Shown here in pieces: positions 43,383 to 47,965 of a stretch of DNA of 47,965 bases. The position numbers and the translations under genes are program-made. Origin of the DNA: an uncultured Bacteroides sp. (lineage in GTDB: Bacteria > Bacteroidota > Bacteroidia > Bacteroidales > Bacteroidaceae); NCBI GenBank assembly GCA_944322335.1, contig CALUOU010000011.1, positions 1-47,965 on the forward strand, read 5' to 3'. Below the pieces are notes generated by a model, which did no database searches, was not told where the DNA came from, and was given only the letters and a program-made list of their open reading frames with translations. The stretch's first letter is position 1; every line of letters starts with the position of its first letter.

Positions 43383-43961
43383 GTGGAATATCTGTTAATT
43401 TTCATATCTGCCATTTTTGTCAACAACATTGTGTTGTCGCAGTTCCTCGGCATTTGTCCCTTTTTGGGCGTGTCTAAGAAAGTGGATACAGCTTTGGGCA
43501 TGGCGGCAGCCGTAGCTTTTGTGCTTACCCTTTCCACTCTTGTCACCTTTCTTATCCAGAAGTACGTATTAGACGCTTTTGGGTTAGGTTACCTGCAAAC
43601 CATCACTTTCATTCTGGTCATAGCCGCTTTGGTGCAGATGGTGGAAATCATTCTCAAGAAAGTTTCTCCAGCACTCTATCAGGCTTTGGGCGTGTTCCTT
43701 CCTTTGATCACTACCAACTGCTGTGTGTTGGGTGTAGCCATACTTGTGATACAAAAAGAATACGACCTTCTCACGGGTGTTGTCTATGCCTTTTCAACGG
43801 CTTTAGGTTTTGGATTGGCTCTGGTTATCTTTGCAGGTATCCGTGAGCAGCTCAGTCTGGTCAACATGCCTAAGGGTTTGCAGGGTATCCCTATCACCCT
43901 TATTACAGCGGGTTTGTTGGCCATGGCCTTCATGGGATTCTCTGGAGTAGTGAAAATTTAG
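43383..43961 (+). CDS. rnfA: Rnf complex subunit A
   Basis: Polytopic subunit that, with RnfE, holds a membrane [2Fe-2S] cluster connecting the two sides of the complex. The 192 residues match the family, beginning MEYLLIFISAIFVNNIVLSQ and followed by FLGICPFLGVSKK with the conserved Cys. ITTNCCVLGVAIL carries the second Cys motif, and there are six helices. The start is a GTG at 43383. No ATG in frame nearby would keep this N-terminus. It is the last gene of the rnf operon. The 40-base gap before it is filled with CATTAAC-like repeats. Confidence 0.94.
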   Translation: MEYLLIFISAIFVNNIVLSQFLGICPFLGVSKKVDTALGMAAAVAFVLTLSTLVTFLIQKYVLDAFGLGYLQTITFILVIAALVQMVEIILKKVSPALYQALGVFLPLITTNCCVLGVAILVIQKEYDLLTGVVYAFSTALGFGLALVIFAGIREQLSLVNMPKGLQGIPITLITAGLLAMAFMGFSGVVKI

Positions 43962-43998
43962 CATTAAAAAATCTTGTAAAAAAAACAGGGACTTATTG

Positions 43999-44029
43999 TT
44001 GCTTATGCTGATTTAATTTCATACATTTG
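43999..44029 (+). promoter_or_regulatory. Promoter of galE
   Basis: TTG (43999-44001) and a perfect -7 box TACATTTG (44022-44029) are separated by 20 bases, the classical Bacteroidetes arrangement. The galE ATG follows 36 bases later after an A/T-rich leader. Confidence 0.7.
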
Positions 44030-44065
44030 TGCCATTAAAGTTATAAAGTTAAATATCTTATTTTT

Positions 44066-45100
44066 ATGAAGGAAAGAATATTGGTTACCGGCGGAACCGG
44101 ATACATAGGTTCTCATACCGTAGTGGAACTTCAGAATGCTGGATATGAAGTTATTATTGTGGATAATTTGTCCAATTCTCGTGCAGACGTAGTAGATAAT
44201 ATCGGGCAGATCACAGGCATCCGTCCCGCTTTCGAGCAGGTTGACTGTTTGGATTATGCAGGCTTGGAGGCTGTGTTTGCTAAATATGAAGGCATCAAAG
44301 GCATCATTCATTTCGCCGCAAGCAAGGCTGTGGGCGAATCTGTCCAGAAACCTTTGCTGTACTATCGCAATAACATTGTTTCCCTCATCAATATTTTGGA
44401 ATTAATGCCCAAATATGGTGTGGAAGGCATTATATTCTCTTCTTCATGCACAGTCTATGGCCAGCCCGATCAGTTGCCCGTGACAGAAGAAGCCCCCATT
44501 AAGAAAGCCGAGTCGCCCTATGGCAATACGAAGCAAATCAACGAGGAGATCATTCGTGACACCATACATTCGGGTTCGCCCATTTCTGCCATCCTTTTGC
44601 GTTATTTCAATCCTATCGGCGCACATCCCAGCGCATTGCTCGGTGAGTTGCCCAATGGTGTGCCACAAAACCTCATTCCTTATCTGACGCAGACTGCCAT
44701 AGGCATCCGCGAGAAGCTGAGTGTCTTTGGTGATGACTACAATACTCCCGATGGCTCTTGCATCCGTGACTTTATCAATGTGGTTGACTTGGCTAAAGCT
44801 CATGTGGTGGCTATTCATCGTATTCTTGAAAAGAAACAAGCAGAACAGGTGGAAGTCTTCAACATCGGTACAGGTCGGGGTGTATCCGTGCTTGAACTGA
44901 TCAACGCTTTTGAAAAATCCACAGGCGTGAAGTTGAATTATCAGATTGTAGGCCGTCGTGCGGGTGATATTGAGCAGGTATGGGCCAATCCTGAACGTGC
45001 TAACAAGGTGTTGGGATGGAAGGCAGAAGCCAGTTTGGAAGACACGCTTCTCTCTGCATGGAAATGGCAACTGAGATTACGTGAAAGAGGAATTCAATAA
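44066..45100 (+). CDS. galE: UDP-glucose 4-epimerase
   Basis: NAD-dependent enzyme that interconverts UDP-glucose and UDP-galactose for the Leloir pathway and cell-surface glycans. The 344 residues have the Rossmann motif GGTGYIG (9-15), FAASKAVGES, the SSSCTVYG block with the active-site Ser, and catalytic Tyr152/Lys156 (SPYGNTK). RYFNPIGAHPSALLGE, VRDF-like CIRDFINVVDLAKAH and RRAGDIEQVWANP follow in order. It is transcribed alone from its own promoter. Confidence 0.96.
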   Translation: MKERILVTGGTGYIGSHTVVELQNAGYEVIIVDNLSNSRADVVDNIGQITGIRPAFEQVDCLDYAGLEAVFAKYEGIKGIIHFAASKAVGESVQKPLLYYRNNIVSLINILELMPKYGVEGIIFSSSCTVYGQPDQLPVTEEAPIKKAESPYGNTKQINEEIIRDTIHSGSPISAILLRYFNPIGAHPSALLGELPNGVPQNLIPYLTQTAIGIREKLSVFGDDYNTPDGSCIRDFINVVDLAKAHVVAIHRILEKKQAEQVEVFNIGTGRGVSVLELINAFEKSTGVKLNYQIVGRRAGDIEQVWANPERANKVLGWKAEASLEDTLLSAWKWQLRLRERGIQ

Positions 45101-45172
45101 AAAAGCTAATGAATAATTTGAGTACGATTTCATTTATTGATTTGTTAGCAAAATGATAACATTGTAAATGCA

Positions 45173-45266
45173 GCAACCTTCTTGATTCTGTTATACCTAT
45201 GCGAATATCTCTAACAGATAAAGGTATGCGTTTAATGGATAAATGAAAAGCCGACAAGAAGGTTGC
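45173..45266. other. 94-nt nested hairpin, candidate small RNA or MITE-like element
   Basis: Three nested perfect arms form one long stem. GCAACCTTCTTG (45173-45184) pairs with CAAGAAGGTTGC (45255-45266), ATACCT (45193-45198) with AGGTAT (45222-45227), and TATCT (45206-45210) with AGATA (45216-45220) around a CTAAC loop. A perfect terminator follows 43 bases later, so a plus-strand RNA of about 165 nt is possible. I see no clear promoter ahead of it. It may instead be a miniature inverted-repeat element. Confidence 0.5.
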
Positions 45267-45309
45267 ATAGTAGTTTTGTCGTGTTTTATTTTGTGTTTGT
45301 GTTGCAAGT

Positions 45310-45340
45310 AAGCTTTGTCGAGAGACAAAGCTTATTTTTG
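45310..45340 (+). terminator. Perfect rho-independent terminator
   Basis: AAGCTTTGTC (45310-45319) pairs with GACAAAGCTT (45324-45333) across a GAGA tetraloop, followed by ATTTTTG. It would end galE or a small RNA covering 45173-45266. On the minus strand it is followed by ACTTGC, so plus-strand use is favoured. Confidence 0.85.
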
Positions 45341-45405
45341 TAGGTTCGCCCAGCACGAACATTTTGGATCAGACGGAAAATACGGTTGCGAAGCATGACT
45401 GTATA

Positions 45406-45480
45406 CTTGGCCAACGCAGCAATAATACTTGGCCATCGAAGCAAGCTGAAATGGCCAACGCAGCAATAATACTTTGGCAA
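45406..45480. repeat. TGGCCA-type repeat, 22-bp period, three and a half copies
   Basis: TGGCCA cores start at 45408, 45430 and 45452, exactly 22 bases apart, with a decayed TGGCAA at 45475. The first and third units share CAACGCAGCAATAATA after the core. The middle one is diverged (TCGAAGCAAGCTGA). The core is a palindrome. The stretch 45341-45405 before it holds nothing I recognise. Confidence 0.8.
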
Positions 45481-45540
45481 GTAATCTATGCTGCTGAAAA
45501 AATAGGGATAGCCTTCTTCACCACTCGTTTTCCCCTTTTC

Positions 45541-45592
45541 GTTTCACATGCGTGCGCTGCTTCCGTTTCATGTGTGCGATGTTACTGTTTCA
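45541..45592. repeat. GTTTCA-type repeat, 22-24-bp period, three copies
   Basis: GTTTCA starts at 45541, 45565 and 45587 (spacing 24 and 22), each followed by an alternating purine/pyrimidine stretch such as CATGCGTGCG, TGTGTGCG or CGCGTG. The units differ in sequence from the neighbouring arrays. Confidence 0.6.
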
Positions 45593-45623
45593 CGCGTGTT
45601 GAGGGAAGATATTCTTAGTGATA

Positions 45624-45667
45624 AGAAATCAACTTGGTTCGGAGAAGAAATCAACTTGATTTTGGGC
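45624..45667. repeat. AGAAATCAACTTG repeat, 22-bp period, two copies
   Basis: AGAAATCAACTTGGTT at 45624 and AGAAATCAACTTGATT at 45646 are exactly 22 bases apart. The rest of the region to 45748 is A-rich and without a gene. Confidence 0.65.
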
Positions 45668-45748
45668 GCTAATTAATAAGAAAAGGAAACGGAATTAACT
45701 TAAGTCCGGCGGGTGGCCAAGTGACTGTTTCCCCAGTAGTCAGACTTC

Positions 45749-47797
45749 TCAGAATTTCAGTCTCACCTGCAGCTGCAGATCTGTCTTTTTATTTCCTTTT
45801 ATCAAATCATTCCCCGAACTGATCTCATCCCGGTCCGTGTAAATGGTCTGCCCAATCTTAGCGATCAACATAAGCCAGTCTTTCATGTCATAACGCAAAT
45901 GGACAGAATAACGGAAGCCATGGCCGGAAAACGAAGGTACATAAAAGGTATAGAGCAGCCCCTTTTCATAGGCATACACCCGTGAGTCGTAGTCGTCGGT
46001 ATGGAAACAGCTGCCTTGCGCACACAAAGAAAGAGGAAAGAAAGGCAAAGCGCAAGAAACCGACTGCGAAATCAGCCACCCCATGGCGGGCTCCTTTCCT
46101 TGGGAATGGAAATGGTTATAGTCCGCTGTTGTCTGGAAACGAAAGCAACCGGGAGCGTAAGTCAGCCTGAAACGGGTTTTGTGATGATGAGTAGGCAAAA
46201 TAACCTCTCCATTGGTTCCCGTCACATCCCGCTCTTTACGCTTATAACGGTAGTTGACGTACATGGACAGTTCTTCCAAAGGGGTGTAAGTGGCTTGAAA
46301 CATGCCATCCATCCCTTGCGAGGGCTTGCTGATGCGGTATTTCCACCACGGGAAAGAAAAGAAATCCATCGATGCGAACAGCCTCCAATGATGAGGAAGA
46401 TCTGCTTCGGCCGCCAGATACCATCCGTTCTCATTCTGCGGCTTGCTGCTTTCGCCGAAAGAACGGGCATACCAAGCCCAATAATTGTATGAATAAAAGC
46501 GATGAATCAGCATCAGGCGATAATCAGAAGTCAGCGCGTACGTCAGCCGATTCAGAAAAGCATACCCTTTTTTCCCTTTTGCCGCTTCTCCATTCAGGCT
46601 GAAACGAGCCATGCTATAACTGTAGTCAAGACTGACATTATAGAAATGGTTTCCTCGAAGATTGTACATAGCGTATTTACGCAGATTAGGTTCATAGGGA
46701 CGGTCGAAAAAATAGTAAATGCCCGTAGCCCCTATTTTCAGAGAGTTCCGTCTCCAGGTGATGTTGCCTCCTGTCATTTGCTGGGCAAAAGTATGTATCT
46801 TCCGGACTTCATTTTCCGTGCGGTGCAGACCCGCATCATCTATAGAAGTTATGGTTCCGCCTGTCACAGTTCCGTCCAAGGCGCGATGTGAATAGAAAGC
46901 GGAAATCTCTAAATCAGGCATGGCTTGTACCGTGGCTGCTATTCCCCGAAAATAGTTGTGCTCATCGGTAGAGCTATGCTTGCGGATACCGGTGCTGCGG
47001 TATGCGGACGAAGCTATGGAATATTGTTTTCCCAAGCGAAGTCCGGCATTCAATGTCAATCCCATTCCAAAGCTCAACCGATAGTTGCCCAGCACCAGCG
47101 TCTTCAACCGGCCCAAGCCGCTCACCTGCAAATAGTAAGAATAAAAATCATATCCTTTACGGTTGTGTAAAGCCCCGAAAGGCTCACCGGCATCTTTCTC
47201 TGCTGTCACTCCGGCCTGCACATATTCCCCTGAACGAAAGCTATAACGAAGCGAATGATAGACAGGAGGTCCCAGATAGTTTTTCTCATAGCCCTTGCGG
47301 GTATAAAAGGGCACATCAAAGCGAGCCAGTGCCTCATGCCTTCCCCTTTTCCAAAGATCGTTTAGCGAAGGAAACCTGTCCGGACTCTCCACCTCACTCA
47401 CATGAACAAAAGGCAACAGCAAATCAATGGTCCGCCTGTCCATCTCCTCAACCAGCAACAATTCGTAAATGGATTTCATCTGCCCATGTATATAGAGATA
47501 GGCCAAGAGGTTTTCGATCTGCAGATCGCTCAGAAAAGGAAACTGTTCCAATTGGCTGCGGGTAGCCGTATTCAGATTGATTGGGTTTTCCAGACGTTGA
47601 GAAAGTTCTTCTAATTCGTCTTCCCAATTTTGTTCCTCATCCTCCATTGTCAGCTGTTCCAAGTCTTCTTGCAGCAAAAGCAGGCTCTGTCCCTCTTTTT
47701 CTTGAGCTTTCAGGTCAGATGCCATACTTATCGTCCAGACAAGCATCCCAAACAGCATTAACAGTCTCATCCTTATCGTGTTTAAAATAGTCAACAT
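45749..47797 (-). CDS. Helix-hairpin-helix domain outer-membrane barrel protein
   Basis: A 682-residue protein with a signal peptide (MRLLMLFGMLVWTISMASDLKAQ). After an acidic helical stretch (about 40-68) comes a helix-hairpin-helix-like region (about 72-135, INLNTATRSQLEQFPFLSDLQ and IDLLLPFVHV). It resembles the ComEA-type fold that binds DNA non-specifically. The remaining 500 residues are rich in alternating aromatic strands (YYLQVSGLGRLKTLVLGNYRLSFGMG, split by Gly) and end LQLQVRLKF with a terminal Phe, as outer-membrane beta barrels do. I do not know its function. The second in-frame Met (47770) is an equally good start, because the -7 box lies very near the first. It is convergent with galE. 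Confidence 0.8.
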   Translation of the reverse strand: MLTILNTIRMRLLMLFGMLVWTISMASDLKAQEKEGQSLLLLQEDLEQLTMEDEEQNWEDELEELSQRLENPINLNTATRSQLEQFPFLSDLQIENLLAYLYIHGQMKSIYELLLVEEMDRRTIDLLLPFVHVSEVESPDRFPSLNDLWKRGRHEALARFDVPFYTRKGYEKNYLGPPVYHSLRYSFRSGEYVQAGVTAEKDAGEPFGALHNRKGYDFYSYYLQVSGLGRLKTLVLGNYRLSFGMGLTLNAGLRLGKQYSIASSAYRSTGIRKHSSTDEHNYFRGIAATVQAMPDLEISAFYSHRALDGTVTGGTITSIDDAGLHRTENEVRKIHTFAQQMTGGNITWRRNSLKIGATGIYYFFDRPYEPNLRKYAMYNLRGNHFYNVSLDYSYSMARFSLNGEAAKGKKGYAFLNRLTYALTSDYRLMLIHRFYSYNYWAWYARSFGESSKPQNENGWYLAAEADLPHHWRLFASMDFFSFPWWKYRISKPSQGMDGMFQATYTPLEELSMYVNYRYKRKERDVTGTNGEVILPTHHHKTRFRLTYAPGCFRFQTTADYNHFHSQGKEPAMGWLISQSVSCALPFFPLSLCAQGSCFHTDDYDSRVYAYEKGLLYTFYVPSFSGHGFRYSVHLRYDMKDWLMLIAKIGQTIYTDRDEISSGNDLIKGNKKTDLQLQVRLKF

Positions 47798-47808
47798 TTT
47801 ACAAGACG

Positions 47809-47816
47809 CAAATTTA
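47809..47816 (-). promoter_or_regulatory. Possible -7 box of the barrel protein gene
   Basis: The minus strand reads TAAATTTG, a TAnnTTTG match, only 11 bases before the first ATG at 47797. That would leave a leader of about five bases, so translation may begin at the second Met (47770). No -33 element is clear. Confidence 0.4.
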
Positions 47817-47894
47817 AATAAAATCCCCGATATTCTACACAGGCAGAATAAGGAACAAGGCCAACGACTTGTTTGCTACCCACTCTTGCGTATT

Positions 47895-47965
47895 CTAAGT
47901 CACAATTTTATAATGCATATGGGCAGTAATCGGATTGTCGCTGGTCTTGATGTCCGCAAAGATAG
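47895..47965 (-). CDS. C-terminal fragment of an unknown protein (tentative)
   Basis: One minus-strand frame is open from the window end to a TAG at 47895-47897 and reads IFADIKTSDNPITAHMHYKIV plus a final Thr. The composition is plausible for the end of a real protein, but 23 codons are too few for certainty. The same bases also contain TATCTTTG, which could be a -7 box instead. No function can be assigned. Confidence 0.3.
   Translation of the reverse strand, partial: IFADIKTSDNPITAHMHYKIVT

Noticed and set aside
45000-45362. Minus-strand open frame of 120 codons over the end of galE and the hairpin
   Set aside because: It crosses the galE 3' end and a perfect terminator, and its sequence follows the inverted repeat rather than any protein family.

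Overview
The window looks like a chromosomal segment of a gut-type Bacteroidales, most likely the Bacteroidaceae (Bacteroides, Phocaeicola or Mediterranea-like). The reasons are two complete SusC/SusD pairs, a hybrid two-component system regulator, TAnnTTTG (-7) promoter boxes with few Shine-Dalgarno sequences, a DUF4924 protein, and a gene order that from memory closely parallels the Bacteroides thetaiotaomicron arabinan locus (BT0346-BT0367). The species cannot be fixed from the sequence.

Left edge (1-1520): mobile-element debris. An ISAon1-type insertion sequence, cut by the window edge, sits next to or inside a decayed group II intron. Only the reverse transcriptase/maturase C-terminal half and the catalytic domain V/VI RNA of the intron remain.

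1555-13514, minus strand: an L-arabinose catabolic block. Read in the direction of transcription it holds a mutarotase lipoprotein (galM), a sodium:solute symporter, the Nudix-type regulator AraR, araD, araA, an FGGY kinase (probable ribulokinase), a secreted GH51 arabinofuranosidase, transketolase and rpiB. It carries arabinose from import to the pentose-phosphate pathway. Inverted repeats in the galM promoter are good AraR operator candidates.

13521-33953: an arabinan polysaccharide utilization locus. A minus-strand operon encodes a surface glycan-binding lipoprotein with a duplicated module, SusC/SusD, a second SusC/SusD with an unusual TonB-box region, and an endo-arabinanase (GH43). Upstream lies a 1441-residue hybrid two-component regulator, with a divergent second GH43 lipoprotein. 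The two enzyme/transport promoters share a direct repeat of 21-bp period placed exactly 30 bp before the -7 box, probably the binding site of the hybrid regulator. The endo-arabinanases cut arabinan at the surface, the SusC/D pairs import oligosaccharides, GH51 releases arabinose, and the catabolic block consumes it.

34279-45100, plus strand: housekeeping genes (LysE-family exporter, DUF4924, rfbD, prfC), then a complete Rnf operon (rseC-like, rnfB, C, D, G, E, A) for the ion-pumping ferredoxin:NAD+ oxidoreductase, and galE. 45101-45748 has no gene but holds a long nested hairpin, a perfect terminator and three families of short repeats with 22-bp period. 45749-47797 encodes an outer-membrane-barrel protein with an N-terminal helix-hairpin-helix region.

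The least explained signals are intergenic: arrays of unrelated sequence that share a 22-bp period (27750-27845, 45406-45480, 45541-45592, 45624-45667), and the 94-nt nested hairpin at 45173-45266.
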